The translations under genes were made by a program, and so were the position numbers. A stretch of 64,000 nucleotides of DNA from Serpens gallinarum (GTDB taxonomy: Bacteria; Pseudomonadota; Gammaproteobacteria; Pseudomonadales; Pseudomonadaceae), in contig NZ_JACSQG010000004.1 in NCBI RefSeq assembly GCF_014836765.1, forward strand, positions 1-64,000, given 5' to 3'. How positions within the stretch are numbered: the first letter of the stretch is position 1; the number at the start of each line of letters is the position of its first letter. The notes under the pieces are model-generated. The model worked only from the letters and a program-made list of their open reading frames with translations. It did no database searches and was not told the DNA's origin. Of the stretch, positions 39,992 to 50,043 are shown piece after piece.

Positions 39992-41074
39992 TCAGGCGTG
40001 CAGGCCCGGCGCCCGAACCAACTGGTCTCGGGCATCGAACACGAACAGCTTGTGGGTGGGGATGTACACGTGGATCGGTGCGTCCACGTCGTAGTCATGT
40101 ACGCCCTGCAAGTGCAGCACCAGGCCGAACTGTTCGTTGCGCAGATGCAGGAAGGTTTCCGAGCCGCTGATTTCGGCCAGTTCCACCACGCCGGACACCT
40201 CGAGATCGTCATCGTTGGACGGTACAAGGCCGATATGACTGGGTCGTACACCAAAGCGATAACTTCCCTCCGCCAGGCTGCGCAGATCGGCGTTCAGCGG
40301 AAAGTGCAGGGAGTTCTGAACGCTCACCTCGTTGGCGGCGATCCGTCCAGAGAGCAGATTGATCGGCGGTTCGGAGAACAACTCGGCGGCCAGTACCTGG
40401 CTGGGCCGATGGTAGACCTCTGCCGTCGGGCCGCTCTGGATCACCTGGCCCTGATGGAGGATGGTCACCGTGCCGCCGAGAGCCAGCGCCTCATTGGGCT
40501 CGGTGGTGGCATACACGGCGATGCTACGGCGCGCCTTGAACAGCTCGCGCATTTCCTGGCGCAGTTCCTCGCGCAGCTTGTAGTCGAGATTGACCAGCGG
40601 CTCGTCGAACAACACCAGTTCAGCGTCCTTGATCAGTGCCCGGGCCATCGCCGTACGCTGCTGCTGGCCGCCCGACAGCTCCAACGGATAACGCTCGAGC
40701 AGCCCCTCGATGCGCAGCATCTGCGCGGTCTCGCGTACCCGACGCTCGATCTCTTTCCGCCCCGTGCCGTTCTGGCGCAGCGGCGAAGCGATGTTCTCGA
40801 ACACGCTCAGGGTGGGGTAATTGATGAACTGCTGGTAGACCATCGAAACGTTGCGCTTGCGCACCGGAATACCCGTGACCTCACGGCCATGCATCAGGAT
40901 GCGCCCACTGCTGGGCTGGTCGAGGCCGGCCATCAAGCGCATCAAGGACGTCTTGCCGGACAGCGTGCGGCCGACCAGCACGTTGAAGGAGCCCGGTTCA
41001 AAGCTCAGGTTCACCGCGTCGATATGCGTCTGTCCATCGACGACTTTCGAGACTCGATCCAGCGTCAGCGACAT
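39992..41074 (-). CDS. glpS: Glycerol-type ABC transporter, ATPase 1 (no switch histidine)
   Basis: A 360-residue ATPase, first gene of the operon. Walker A is the unusual but valid GRTLSGKTSL, the signature LELSGGQQQR is normal, and Walker B is LVLFDEPLVNLD. The switch (H-loop) position reads VYATTEPNEAL, so threonine stands where histidine is usual. The C-terminal OB-fold domain is present. Complementary losses in GlpS and GlpT indicate an asymmetric pair. A sigma-54 promoter candidate lies about 36 bases upstream. Confidence 0.88.
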   Translation of the reverse strand: MSLTLDRVSKVVDGQTHIDAVNLSFEPGSFNVLVGRTLSGKTSLMRLMAGLDQPSSGRILMHGREVTGIPVRKRNVSMVYQQFINYPTLSVFENIASPLRQNGTGRKEIERRVRETAQMLRIEGLLERYPLELSGGQQQRTAMARALIKDAELVLFDEPLVNLDYKLREELRQEMRELFKARRSIAVYATTEPNEALALGGTVTILHQGQVIQSGPTAEVYHRPSQVLAAELFSEPPINLLSGRIAANEVSVQNSLHFPLNADLRSLAEGSYRFGVRPSHIGLVPSNDDDLEVSGVVELAEISGSETFLHLRNEQFGLVLHLQGVHDYDVDAPIHVYIPTHKLFVFDARDQLVRAPGLHA

Positions 41075-41109
41075 GGCGGACCCTGCAACGTTATTGTTTG
41101 CCTCTGCTT

Positions 41110-41126
41110 AGCGACAAGCGTGCCAA
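41110..41126 (-). promoter_or_regulatory. Sigma-54 promoter candidate of glpSTPQUV
   Basis: On the minus strand TTGGCACGCTTGTCGCT fits the -24/-12 consensus: TGGCACG is perfect and GC is kept at -12 with correct spacing, with one mismatch (TCGC for TTGC). Transcription would begin near 41099, about 25 bases before the glpS ATG. The divergent gene encodes a sigma-54 activator. Confidence 0.65.
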
Positions 41127-41188
41127 CCCGCTTATCAGGCTCTAAAACGGCATCTCACGCGATTCCGGCGCCTGCCGGCGAGCGCGCC

Positions 41189-41238
41189 TTGAACAAACTT
41201 GAACATTGACACTGCACAGGTACGTACAAGACTGTTCA
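41189..41238. promoter_or_regulatory. Candidate activator sites between glpS and the AcoR-like gene
   Basis: TTGAACA occurs at 41189-41195 and 41199-41205, ten bases apart, and the inverted form TGTTCA at 41233-41238. They lie 65-130 bases upstream of the sigma-54 promoter, the usual place for enhancer sites of such regulators. Binding is not shown. Confidence 0.4.
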
Positions 41239-41323
41239 CACACACTTGGGTTTGGCGGCGCTGAAAAAGCCACGCAGTCTTTTCGGGAATCGGGCCGCAG
41301 CCCCATCTCGCTGAGGCGCCGCC

Positions 41324-43141
41324 ATGACCGCTTCTACCCATGAAGCATTGATCCGCGACTCCTGGACACGCTGCGAGGGCTACGGTCTTACCCACCGCAG
41401 CCCGCCCCGTTTCAGCGCCGAGGACGGGCTGGATATCACCACGCTGCTGCACACTCAACACACCCTGCTGCATACCACCCAGCGCGAAGTGTTGCCTTAT
41501 TACGAAAACATCCTGGCCAATTCCCGCTGCCTGGTATTGCTCACCGATGCCCAAGGGCTATTGCTGCACTCCTGGGGTGACCGGCGCAATATCGAGCCTG
41601 CCCTGCAGCCGGGTTTCAGCCTCGGCGCCAGTTGGCTGGAGCGCCATTGCGGCACCAATGCCATCGGCACCGCCCTGGCCTGTGAGCAGGCACTGCATAT
41701 TCAGCGCGACGAGCACTTTCTCGAAGCCACCCGCTGTCTGAGTAGCGCTGCCGCGCCGATCTGCGATGCACAGCGCAGGGTAATCGGCGTCCTCGATGTG
41801 TCCAGCGACAGCTACCTGCCGCCCTCTCACACCCTGGGGCTGGTGAAAATGCTCTGCCAGTCGGTGGAGAACCGCCTGCTCCTCGATCAGTTTCACCGCG
41901 AGCATCATCAGCTGGTCTTCAATACCGGCCAGGACAATTTGGACAGTCCCTGGGCTGGCCTGCTGCTCTTCGATGACAGCGGCTGGGTCGTCGCCGCCAA
42001 CCGGCGCGCCGACAGCCTGCTGGGCACGACGGCGGCCCAAACCCATCTGGAGCGCTTGTTCGATACGCCCCTGCGGCTGTTGCTTGATCTGCCCGAAAAG
42101 CAACCCTTGCTGCTGCACAGCACTGGCCAAGTGCATTTTCATGGCCAGGTACGCAAATTTCAGCGTCCAGGGCCCGTGGTCACAGCTGCGCAACGAGTTT
42201 GGCAACCGCTCACACTCAGCGATATCGACCTGGGTGATGCTCAGGTTCATAAACTCGTCGATCAGGCGCTGCGCCTACTGGAAAAGGATATTCCCCTACT
42301 GATCCACGGCGAAACCGGCGTCGGCAAGGACGTCCTGGTCAAGGCGCTGCACCAGGCCAGTTCACGGGCCGGCCGGCCGTTGGTGGCCGTCAACTGCGCA
42401 GCGCTGCCTACCGAACTGGTGGAGTCGGAACTGTTCGGCTACGAAAAAGGCGCGTTCACCGGCGCCCACCAAAAAGGCAGCCTTGGGCTGATCCGCAAGG
42501 CTGACAAGGGCCTGCTGTTTCTGGATGAAATCGGTGATATGCCTCTCAACGTCCAAGCCCGTCTATTGCGGGTCTTGCAGGAACGCTGCGTGCAGCCGCT
42601 GGGCGGCGGCGACGCGGTTGCCGTGGACTTCCGCTTGATCTGCGCAACCAATCGTCCCCTGCGCGAGGAAGTCGCCGCTGGACGATTCCGGGCTGATCTT
42701 TATTACCGCATCTGCGGCCTGGGCCTGAAAATCCCCCCGTTGCGCCAGCGCAGCGACAAGCTTGCCCTGATCCAGCGTGTCTGGGAGCAGCACCGCGCGC
42801 CGAGGCAAACCGCCGGCCTCAGTCCCGAGGTGATGGCACTGTTCCTGCGTCACTCCTGGCCGGGCAACCTGCGCCAACTGAGCAATGTGCTGAAGATTGC
42901 CTTGGCCCTGGCCGACGACCAGTCCATCCGCGTGGAGCACCTGCCTGAGGAGTTTTTCGGCGACCTGCAACCCGCGTCTGGCCCGCAACCGCAGGCTCAT
43001 TTAGTGCCGACGGATATCGCCAACGACACCCTGATCAACCAACTGCAGGCCTGCGGCGGCAATGTCTCACGCCTGGCACGCAGCTTGGGAATCAGCCGCA
43101 CGACGCTGTACAAACGGCTACGCGAGTCAATGGGAACCTAA
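41324..43141 (+). CDS. Sigma-54-dependent activator, AcoR type
   Basis: A 605-residue transcription activator. The N-terminal sensor part has a GAF domain (about 60-195) and a PAS-like segment (about 205-290). The AAA+ domain (about 300-535) has Walker [10 protein letters not shown], the sigma-54 contact loop GAFTGA inside [15 protein letters not shown], Walker [12 protein letters not shown] and the R-finger region. A Fis-type helix-turn-helix ends the protein ([20 protein letters not shown]). AcoR-type proteins sense small alcohols, ketones or polyols. It is divergent from the glycerol-type operon, with a sigma-54 promoter between, so it probably activates it. Confidence 0.9.
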   Translation: MTASTHEALIRDSWTRCEGYGLTHRSPPRFSAEDGLDITTLLHTQHTLLHTTQREVLPYYENILANSRCLVLLTDAQGLLLHSWGDRRNIEPALQPGFSLGASWLERHCGTNAIGTALACEQALHIQRDEHFLEATRCLSSAAAPICDAQRRVIGVLDVSSDSYLPPSHTLGLVKMLCQSVENRLLLDQFHREHHQLVFNTGQDNLDSPWAGLLLFDDSGWVVAANRRADSLLGTTAAQTHLERLFDTPLRLLLDLPEKQPLLLHSTGQVHFHGQVRKFQRPGPVVTAAQRVWQPLTLSDIDLGDAQVHKLVDQALRLLEKDIPLLIHGETGVGKDVLVKALHQASSRAGRPLVAVNCAALPTELVESELFGYEKGAFTGAHQKGSLGLIRKADKGLLFLDEIGDMPLNVQARLLRVLQERCVQPLGGGDAVAVDFRLICATNRPLREEVAAGRFRADLYYRICGLGLKIPPLRQRSDKLALIQRVWEQHRAPRQTAGLSPEVMALFLRHSWPGNLRQLSNVLKIALALADDQSIRVEHLPEEFFGDLQPASGPQPQAHLVPTDIANDTLINQLQACGGNVSRLARSLGISRTTLYKRLRESMGT

Positions 43142-43241
43142 CGCACGGCTGCCTTTCTTGGGGCGGGTCAACGTGAGCGGGAGCCGATATGCCCTACCGA
43201 GCGAGGCACGCATCTTTGACGGGGTTGCACCCGCGTTACGG

Positions 43242-43267
43242 AAAAAAACTGCCGGTCACGCCGGTAG
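43242..43267 (-). terminator. Terminator after the methyltransferase relic
   Basis: On the minus strand CTACCGG and CCGGCAG (one mismatch) form a stem with a five-base loop, followed by seven T (43242-43248). It follows the broken methyltransferase gene and shows that a transcription unit once ended here. Confidence 0.7.
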
Positions 43268-43279
43268 GGTTCATGGCGA

Positions 43280-43702
43280 GGAGTCCACCTCGTCACCTTC
43301 CGACTCAACCAGGCCATAACACCACACCGCGGCTACCCCATCGGGCCTAAACACTCTCGCACCTCGGCATAAAAGCGTTCGCTATCGAACCAGTGCAGGG
43401 CTTGCGCGACCGACGGATGCAGAATCCAGCTCTGCGCATTTCGCTGAGCCAACCTCAACTGACCCGTTCATGGGGTATGGCCGCAGCACGTTGTGCCGCA
43501 CTCGCATCAGTCGCCACCACGTGCCGAAAGTCTTGGGCCAGATGGGTTGCCGCCTGGCCATTGCCCGCTCCGCAATCCCACGAGAGATCATGCTGCCCGC
43601 ATTGTCGGCTCAGCCACTTGAACAACTCGCCGGGATGGGCCGATGGTCAAGGTAGTCTTGGGTCACATTCTTGAAATGATCAACAAACACCTTGGGCATC
43701 AT
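43280..43702 (-). pseudogene. Decayed class I SAM methyltransferase
   Basis: ATG 43700-43702 with an upstream GGGAG starts MMPKVFVDHFKNVTQDYLDH. After a frame change the sequence continues ELFKWLSRQCGQ and LSWDCGAGNGQAATHLAQDF (motif I) and then VVATDASAAQ to a stop. A third segment reads VAQALHWFDSERFYAEVREC, and a fourth VAAVWCYGLVESE. All are blocks of one known methyltransferase family in the right order, but separated by frameshifts and with the C-terminal third missing. Hence a pseudogene. It is flanked by a sensor kinase gene that is also damaged. Confidence 0.85.
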
Positions 43703-43867
43703 GCTGTCTCCCTATTGTCCCAGGCCGGTTAGCGTGGCGATGTTACTGAGTTTTCCAAGGTGTGAGATGAACGGACCTGATATCGATAGTTCAACGTGTC
43801 GGCCCTCGACGGGTGATTTCTGTAACTGCGGCCCGGATACAGACTGTGTCCAGCAGGAGGCTCGTCC
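43703..43867. other. Gap before the damaged sensor kinase
   Basis: No gene is seen. Sensor kinases of this class normally follow their response regulator with a short overlap; here no regulator precedes it, so it has probably been lost. AGGAGG at 43855-43860 is a good ribosome site for the kinase ATG at 43868. Confidence 0.5.
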
Positions 43868-45040
43868 ATGGCCCACTTTTCGCTGACGTCGCGCCTGAGC
43901 CTACTGTTCACACTGGCGGTGTGCGGCGTTCTGGTGGCGTCTGGGTTCGTGTTCGATCAATTCAGCCAACGCCATTTCGACAGGTTCGACCAGTACGTGC
44001 TGGAGGAGAAACTCGATGGCGCCGAAACTCTGTTACTGGGGCTTGGCGATCTGTATCAATTGCAGGTGGTGCAACCCGAGCTGCGGTCTCTTATGGACGG
44101 ACACCGCGACTTGTCCGCGCTGATTTTCGATGCCGATGGCCGCGTTCTGTTCAGCGAACCCGAACAGGTCGCAATTCCGCTGAATTACCCGCAATGGCAG
44201 CGGCGAGGGACCACCGAATGGTCGCACAACGCGAAAACCTGGCGTGGTCTGCAGCGCCAGATCACACGCGACGGGCAACAGCTCAACGTGTTGCTGATGC
44301 TGGATGTCACTGAGCATCGCGCGTTTCTTCGTTCTCTGAGCGGCTGGTTATGGGCTGCCTTGCTCCTGGTCATACCCGGCAGTGTGCTGCTGGGATGGAC
44401 CATAGCGAGCAGAGGGCTGCGCCCGGTTCACGAGCTGAGCCAGACGGCAATTTCGGCCTCGGCACAATCACCCGTGGTGTGCCTCTCCACCCAGCAAGTA
44501 CCTGCCGAGCTGTTGCCGCTGGCCTTGGCGTTCAATGCCGTCCTGGCCCGTCAGGCACGCATAATCGACGACATCCCAGCCAAGGCCAACCCTGACTCAA
44601 TCCTCTCGCATCGCGAGCCTGTCGAGCTGCGTGAGTTATGCGCCAGTGTGCTGGATTTTTATGAAGTACCCGCCAAAGGGCGTGGCATCCACTTTGAACT
44701 AGATGGCACAGGCATGCTGCAAGGCGATGCTCTGATGCTGCGTCAGGCCTTGTCGAACCTGCTGGCGAACACACTGCGCGACACGCCGGACGGCGCAACG
44801 ATATCGCTGGAAATTGCACAGGACGAACACTGCCTATCCCTGACACTGGCCAACCCAGGTATTTCCTTGCAACCAGAGCCACGGCAGCCGGTGAGCGAAC
44901 CTGGTGGCTGCGTATGCCACGTTCGGGGCGTTGACCGAGGAGGGGCCTTCACCCATTCCATCATCGAAGCGCACCAGGGAAGCATCAGCTACAGCACCGT
45001 TAATGGCGAGAAGTCACTTGCATTGGTGTTTCGCATCTAG
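43868..45040 (+). CDS. Sensor histidine kinase remnant without phosphoacceptor region
   Basis: A 390-residue open frame related to metal-type sensor kinases. Two membrane segments (about 8-28 and 160-182) flank a periplasmic domain, followed by HAMP (SRGLRPVHELSQT). Compared with the intact kinase at 5465-6832, the stretch from FNAVLAR to RIIDD is shortened by about 56 residues, exactly the HisKA helix with the H box (HE-RTP). The ATPase part keeps the N box (LSNLLANTLRD). The F and G2 boxes (GLGLAI) are not recognisable: the sequence reads GGAFTHSIIEAHQG. It cannot autophosphorylate by the usual mechanism. It is either a decaying gene that kept its frame or a pseudokinase. No partner regulator is adjacent. 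Confidence 0.75.
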   Translation: MAHFSLTSRLSLLFTLAVCGVLVASGFVFDQFSQRHFDRFDQYVLEEKLDGAETLLLGLGDLYQLQVVQPELRSLMDGHRDLSALIFDADGRVLFSEPEQVAIPLNYPQWQRRGTTEWSHNAKTWRGLQRQITRDGQQLNVLLMLDVTEHRAFLRSLSGWLWAALLLVIPGSVLLGWTIASRGLRPVHELSQTAISASAQSPVVCLSTQQVPAELLPLALAFNAVLARQARIIDDIPAKANPDSILSHREPVELRELCASVLDFYEVPAKGRGIHFELDGTGMLQGDALMLRQALSNLLANTLRDTPDGATISLEIAQDEHCLSLTLANPGISLQPEPRQPVSEPGGCVCHVRGVDRGGAFTHSIIEAHQGSISYSTVNGEKSLALVFRI

Positions 45041-45266
45041 GCCGCCCTTATCCTCTACGCATCTGCATAGGATGCTGTCAGCGCGCTCGTAGGGTGGCGT
45101 GGAGCGCAGCGATACCTATCATCGAGCCTTGCTCGAATCGAGTGTCCATGCCCCTTTAGCTGAAAGCGTTGAGGCCTAACAAGCGATAGGCGGTAAAGAA
45201 AGATTGCAACCTGTGATGGCATAATGGCACCACTAAGCAACCCTCCTTTACTGCTACGAGTTCCTT

Positions 45267-45467
45267 ATGGGCACAGAAATACGCTACTCGGTCATTCTGG
45301 AACACAGCCAGGGAGTGCTGCTCGAAAACGCGACGACCGAGCAGCTGGAGGCGTTTTGGGATGCCAACGACACGCGCTACTTCGGACTACGCCTGGAAAA
45401 CGAGAACAGCACACATGCTCAGGTGATCGTTACGGATGTAATGCCCGAGGAAGAAGAAGACCTCTAA
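45267..45467 (+). CDS. Small acidic protein, unknown function
   Basis: A 66-residue protein, strongly acidic at its end (MPEEEEDL). It has no signal peptide or membrane segment. Codon use fits the host, the frame is compact and it is followed at once by a terminator, so it is probably real. The ribosome binding site is weak (ACGAG). I do not recognise the family. It converges on cysS. Confidence 0.6.
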   Translation: MGTEIRYSVILEHSQGVLLENATTEQLEAFWDANDTRYFGLRLENENSTHAQVIVTDVMPEEEEDL

Positions 45468-45530
45468 CCTCCATATGTAAAGTGCCTGCGCAGGGTAACG
45501 TTTCGTCCGCCCCCAACAGCTTCTCCAATG

Positions 45531-45556
45531 AAAAAAGGCCGCATAGCGGCCTTTTT
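45531..45556. terminator. Bidirectional terminator between the 66-residue gene and cysS
   Basis: AAAAAGGCCGC (45532-45542) and GCGGCCTTTTT (45546-45556) form a perfect 11-base stem with a three-base loop. A and T tracts serve both convergent genes. Confidence 0.9.
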
Positions 45557-45569
45557 CAGTACGACAGGC

Positions 45570-46955
45570 TTACTCAGCCAGACGCCAGGTCGTGCCACCC
45601 TTGCCATCTTCCAAGACCACCCCCATCGCCGTGAGCTGGTCGCGAATACGGTCGGATTCGGCCCAATTCTTCTCCGCGCGCGCTTGCAGGCGCGCAGCGA
45701 TCAGGGCATCCACTTCGGCCGCATCGACCTTGCCAGCGGCACCGGCCTGCAGGAAGGCCTCAGGCTCAAGTTGCAGCACGCCGAGTACGGCAGCCAACTC
45801 TCTCAGGCGTGCAGCCAGCGCGGCAGCGGATTGCACATCCGTGTCACGCAAGCGGTTGACCTCGCGGATCATCTCGAACAGTACTGAACAGGCTTCCGGT
45901 GAGTTGAAGTCATCGTCCATGGCGGCGGCAAAGCGCTCCATAAATGCTTCGCCACCGGCGGGTGCCGCTTCAGGCAAGCCTTTGAGACCGTTATAGAAAC
46001 GCTCCAGGGCGCCCTTGGCTTCCTTGAGGCTGTCTTCGGAGTAGTTGATCGGGCTGCGGTAGTGGCTGGCCACCAGCAGGTAGCGCACCACTTCCGGGTG
46101 GTACTTCTCCAGCACTTCACGGATGGTGAAGAAGTTGCCCAGGGATTTGGACATCTTCTCGCCGTCCACGCGCACCGCGCCGGCGTGCATCCAGACATTG
46201 GCGTACAACTTGCCGGTGGCCGCCTCGCTCTGCGCGATTTCGTTTTCATGGTGCGGGAACACCAGGTCCGGGCCGCCGCCATGAATGTCGAAGGTTTCAC
46301 CCAGGCAGCAGGTGGACATCACCGAGCACTCGATATGCCAGCCGGGACGACCGGCACCCCAGGGCGACTGCCAGCTCGGCTCGCCGGGCTTGACGCCCTT
46401 CCACAACACGAAGTCCAGCGGGTCTTCCTTGGCCTCGTCGACCTCGATGCGCGCACCGATCTTCAGGTCTTCGATCTTCTTGCGCGACAGCTTGCCGTAG
46501 CCGGCGAATTTGCCGACCCGGTAATACACGTCGCCATTGCCCGGCGCGTAAGCGTAGCCCTTGTCGATCAAGGTCTGGATCATCGCGAACATGCCGTCGA
46601 TGTGCTGCGTGGCACGCGGCTCGATGTCCGGGCGCAGCACGCTGAGGCGCGCCTCGTCCTCATGCATGGCGGCAATCATGCGTTCGACCAGCGCCTCGAA
46701 CGGCTCGCCGTTCTCCTGGGCGCGGCGGATGATCTTGTCATCGATGTCGGTGATATTGCGCACATAGGTGACGTCGTAACCCCGGTGACGCAGCCAGCGC
46801 GTCACCACGTCGAACGCCACCATCACCCGCGCATGGCCGATGTGGCAGAAGTCATACACCGTCATGCCGCACACGTACATGCGCACCTGGTTATCGACCA
46901 GGGGCGTGAAGACGTCCTTGGTCTTGCTCAGGGTGTTGTAGATCGACAACGCCAT
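45570..46955 (-). CDS. cysS: Cysteinyl-tRNA synthetase
   Basis: A 461-residue class I aminoacyl-tRNA synthetase. The HIGH motif is in [11 protein letters not shown] (about 34-44) and KMSKS is in [13 protein letters not shown] (about 265-277). Zinc ligands include Cys28 ([10 protein letters not shown]) and the Cys/His set around [10 protein letters not shown] and HHENE. It charges tRNA-Cys in the cytosol. The gene lies three bases after glnS and is probably co-transcribed with it, as in PAO1. Confidence 0.97.
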   Translation of the reverse strand: MALSIYNTLSKTKDVFTPLVDNQVRMYVCGMTVYDFCHIGHARVMVAFDVVTRWLRHRGYDVTYVRNITDIDDKIIRRAQENGEPFEALVERMIAAMHEDEARLSVLRPDIEPRATQHIDGMFAMIQTLIDKGYAYAPGNGDVYYRVGKFAGYGKLSRKKIEDLKIGARIEVDEAKEDPLDFVLWKGVKPGEPSWQSPWGAGRPGWHIECSVMSTCCLGETFDIHGGGPDLVFPHHENEIAQSEAATGKLYANVWMHAGAVRVDGEKMSKSLGNFFTIREVLEKYHPEVVRYLLVASHYRSPINYSEDSLKEAKGALERFYNGLKGLPEAAPAGGEAFMERFAAAMDDDFNSPEACSVLFEMIREVNRLRDTDVQSAAALAARLRELAAVLGVLQLEPEAFLQAGAAGKVDAAEVDALIAARLQARAEKNWAESDRIRDQLTAMGVVLEDGKGGTTWRLAE

Positions 46956-46958
46956 GGA

Positions 46959-48632
46959 TCAGGCTCCCCAGGAGTCGCGCAGCGTGACGGTGCGGTTGAA
47001 CACCAGCGCACCCGGCGCGGAATCCTGACTGTCGACGCAGAAGTAGCCCTCGCGCTCGAACTGGAAGCGCTCTTCGGCCACGGCCTTGGCCAACGAGGGT
47101 TCGGCGCGGCAGCCTGTGAGTACGACCAGGGAATTAGGATTGATGTTGTCCAGGAAGTTGCCGCCGCCCTCTTCGTTTTTTTCCGGGTTCGGCGAGCGGA
47201 ACAGGCGATCGTACAAGCGCACTTCGCACTCAACGCTTTCGGCGGCCGGCACCCAATGGATCACACCCTTGACCTTGCGGCCTTCCGGGTTCTTGCCCAG
47301 GGTGTTCTCGTCGTAGGAGCAGCGCAGCTCGACGATATTGCCCTCGGCGTCCTTGATCGCTTCGTCGGCGCGGATCACGTAGCTGCCGCGCAGGCGCACT
47401 TCGCCGCCTGGGATCAGGCGCTTGAAGCCGGCCGGCGGGACTTCTTCGAAGTCGCTGGCATCAATGTAGATTTCGCGGGAGAACGGCAGCACGCGCACGC
47501 CCATGTCCTGCTTGGGATGGCGCGGCAACTCAAGGTTTTCCACCTGCCCTTCTGGGTAGTTGGTGATCACAACCTTGAGCGGCTTGAGCACGCACATGGC
47601 GCGCCCTGCGTTGGCGTCCAGGTCTTCGCGCAGGGCGAATTCCAGCATGCCGATGTCCACCAGGCCGCCCGCGCGGTTGACACCGATCATGTCGCAGAAA
47701 TTGCGGATCGAGGCCGGGGTATAGCCACGGCGGCGGAAGCCGGACAACGTAGACATGCGCGGATCATTCCAGCCGGCGACATGCTGCTCGTCCACCAACT
47801 GCTTGAGCTTGCGCTTGCTGGTAATGGTGTAGTTCAGGTTGAGGCGAGCAAATTCATACTGGCGCGGCGTGGCCGGCACCGGCAGGTTGTCCAGGAACCA
47901 CTCGTACAGCGGACGATGGTCCTCGAACTCCAGGGTGCAGATCGAGTGGGTGATGCCTTCGATGGCATCCGACTGACCGTGTGTAAAGTCGTAGCTCGGG
48001 TAGATGCACCATTTGTCACCGGTCTGGTGATGGTGGGCGTGACGAATGCGATAGAGGATCGGGTCGCGCAGGTTCATGTTCGGCGAGGCCATGTCGATCT
48101 TTGCCCGCAGCGCGCGCGCGCCATCGGGGAACTCGCCGGCTTTCATGCGCGCAAACAGGTCCAGGTTCTCCTCAACGCTGCGCTCGCGGAACGGGCTGTT
48201 CTTGCCGGGCTCGGTCAGGCTTCCGCGATACTCGCGCGCCTCATCCGGTGACAGGTCGCAAACATAGGCCTTGCCGGTGTTGATCAGGTGCACGGCCCAG
48301 TCATACAACTGGTCGAAATAGTCGGACGCGTAGTGCTCTTCGCCGGCCCACTGGAAACCCAGCCACTGCACATCGGCCTTAATGGCATCGATGTATTCCT
48401 GGTCTTCCTTGGCCGGGTTGGTGTCATCGAATCGCAGGTTGCACTGCCCGCCGAACTCTTCGGCCAGGCCGAAGTTCAGACAGATCGACTTGGCATGGCC
48501 GATGTGCAGGTAGCCGTTGGGCTCCGGCGGGAAGCGGGTAATGATTTTCGCGTGCTTGCCACTGTCCAGGTCGGCCTGAACGATGGGGCGGAGGAAATTC
48601 GCGGCGGCGGCGGGAGTCTCGGGCTTGCTCAT
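46959..48632 (-). CDS. glnS: Glutaminyl-tRNA synthetase
   Basis: A 557-residue class I synthetase that charges tRNA-Gln directly. The HIGH region is [17 protein letters not shown] (about 34-50); the KMSKS equivalent is SKRKLKQLV (about 270); the C-terminal anticodon-binding beta barrels follow. Length is normal (E. coli 554). The ATG at 48630-48632 faces ppiB across 118 bases. Confidence 0.97.
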   Translation of the reverse strand: MSKPETPAAAANFLRPIVQADLDSGKHAKIITRFPPEPNGYLHIGHAKSICLNFGLAEEFGGQCNLRFDDTNPAKEDQEYIDAIKADVQWLGFQWAGEEHYASDYFDQLYDWAVHLINTGKAYVCDLSPDEAREYRGSLTEPGKNSPFRERSVEENLDLFARMKAGEFPDGARALRAKIDMASPNMNLRDPILYRIRHAHHHQTGDKWCIYPSYDFTHGQSDAIEGITHSICTLEFEDHRPLYEWFLDNLPVPATPRQYEFARLNLNYTITSKRKLKQLVDEQHVAGWNDPRMSTLSGFRRRGYTPASIRNFCDMIGVNRAGGLVDIGMLEFALREDLDANAGRAMCVLKPLKVVITNYPEGQVENLELPRHPKQDMGVRVLPFSREIYIDASDFEEVPPAGFKRLIPGGEVRLRGSYVIRADEAIKDAEGNIVELRCSYDENTLGKNPEGRKVKGVIHWVPAAESVECEVRLYDRLFRSPNPEKNEEGGGNFLDNINPNSLVVLTGCRAEPSLAKAVAEERFQFEREGYFCVDSQDSAPGALVFNRTVTLRDSWGA

Positions 48633-48750
48633 GGGATCCTTGGACAGACAGTGCGCGGCTCAGGGTAGGCCGGGCAAAACAAAGGCCGTATCATAGCCCA
48701 AGCTGTCAAGCACCTGACAGACCTACTAATCCGCTACAGAGAGCCTTGTC

Positions 48751-49245
48751 ATGATCAAGCTGCACACCAACCACGGCACCATCACCCTGCAACTGTTCGC
48801 CGACAAGGCCCCGGAAACCGTGGCCAACTTCATTCAGTATGTAAAAGACCGCCATTACGACAACACCGTCTTTCATCGGGTCATCAGCAATTTCATGATC
48901 CAGGGCGGCGGCTTCGAGCCGGGCATGAAGCAGAAATCCACCCGCGCCACCATCAAGAACGAGGCCAATAACGGCCTGTCCAACAAGAAATACACCGTCG
49001 CCATGGCCCGCACCATGGAGCCGCACTCGGCCTCCGCGCAGTTCTTCATCAACGTCAAAGACAACGATTTCCTCGACCACACCGCGCCGACCATGCAGGG
49101 CTGGGGCTATGCGGTCTTTGCGGAAGTGACCGAAGGCCAGGACGTTGTGGATGCGATCAAGGGCGTGGCCACCACCTCCAAGGCCGGCCACCAGGACGTG
49201 CCGGTAGAAGACGTCGTGATCGAGAAGGCAGAAGTCATCGAGTAA
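48751..49245 (+). CDS. ppiB: Cytosolic peptidyl-prolyl cis-trans isomerase B (cyclophilin)
   Basis: A 164-residue cyclophilin that catalyses proline isomerisation during protein folding. Signature [14 protein letters not shown] is at about 44-57, with the active-site Arg and Phe; ASAQFFIN follows. No signal peptide, so it is the cytosolic form. lpxH follows four bases after its stop. Confidence 0.96.
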   Translation: MIKLHTNHGTITLQLFADKAPETVANFIQYVKDRHYDNTVFHRVISNFMIQGGGFEPGMKQKSTRATIKNEANNGLSNKKYTVAMARTMEPHSASAQFFINVKDNDFLDHTAPTMQGWGYAVFAEVTEGQDVVDAIKGVATTSKAGHQDVPVEDVVIEKAEVIE

Positions 49246-49249
49246 GCCG

Positions 49250-49981
49250 ATGATTCTGCTGATCTCAGATCTGCACCTCGAAGAGCAACGCCCGGACATC
49301 ACCCGGGCGTTTCTGCGTTTTCTGCGCGAACGCGCCGTGCAGGCCGAGTCCTTGTATATCCTGGGCGACTTTTTCGAGGTCTGGATTGGCGATGACGGCA
49401 TGTCGCCCTTTCAGCACGAAATCGCCGTAGCCCTGCGCCAGCTGAGCGAGACGGGCACACGCATCTTCCTGATGCATGGCAATCGCGACTTCCTCATCGG
49501 CCAGGCGTTTTGCCGCGAGGCTGGCTGCACCTTGCTGAACGACCCCTGCGTGGTGGAGCTGGCAGGTGAACGGGTCCTGCTGATGCACGGCGACAGCCTG
49601 TGCACCGCCGATCAGGCCTACATGCGCATGCGTCGCTTGCTGCGCAACCCGCTGTCGCTGTTCATCCTGCGTCATTTGCCTCTGGCAAAGCGGCAGCAAT
49701 TGGCGCGCAAGCTGCGCAACGAAAGCCGCACACAGACGCGCATGAAGGCAGAGGCAATCACTGACGTTACACCGGCCGAAGTGGAGCGGGTGATGGCCGA
49801 ACATCGCGTGCACACCCTGATCCACGGCCACACCCACCGTCCGGCCGTGCATGAACTGACCGTCAACGGCCAGCCGGTGCAACGCATCGTACTAGGCGAC
49901 TGGGACACCCAGGGCTGGGCCTTGCAGATAGACGAACAGGGATTGGAGCAGGCGCCGTTTGCGTTGGAAGCAGAAGCGTAA
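49250..49981 (+). CDS. lpxH: UDP-2,3-diacylglucosamine pyrophosphatase
   Basis: A 243-residue metallophosphoesterase of lipid A synthesis. It cleaves UDP-2,3-diacylglucosamine to lipid X and UMP at the inner membrane. The metal motifs are ISDLHLE (D8, H10), [29 protein letters not shown] and HGHTHRP. Length is normal. It forms an operon with ppiB, as in PAO1. Confidence 0.96.
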   Translation: MILLISDLHLEEQRPDITRAFLRFLRERAVQAESLYILGDFFEVWIGDDGMSPFQHEIAVALRQLSETGTRIFLMHGNRDFLIGQAFCREAGCTLLNDPCVVELAGERVLLMHGDSLCTADQAYMRMRRLLRNPLSLFILRHLPLAKRQQLARKLRNESRTQTRMKAEAITDVTPAEVERVMAEHRVHTLIHGHTHRPAVHELTVNGQPVQRIVLGDWDTQGWALQIDEQGLEQAPFALEAEA

Positions 49982-50043
49982 GTCCTCGGCGCGTGCAGCA
50001 CCGAGAAGTGCCACTTGATGGAAATCGCTTCGCTCAACCCGTC

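Noticed and set aside
46062-48251. 729-codon open frame antisense to cysS and glnS
   Set aside because: It spans two real synthetase genes on the other strand and shows no domain or ribosome site.
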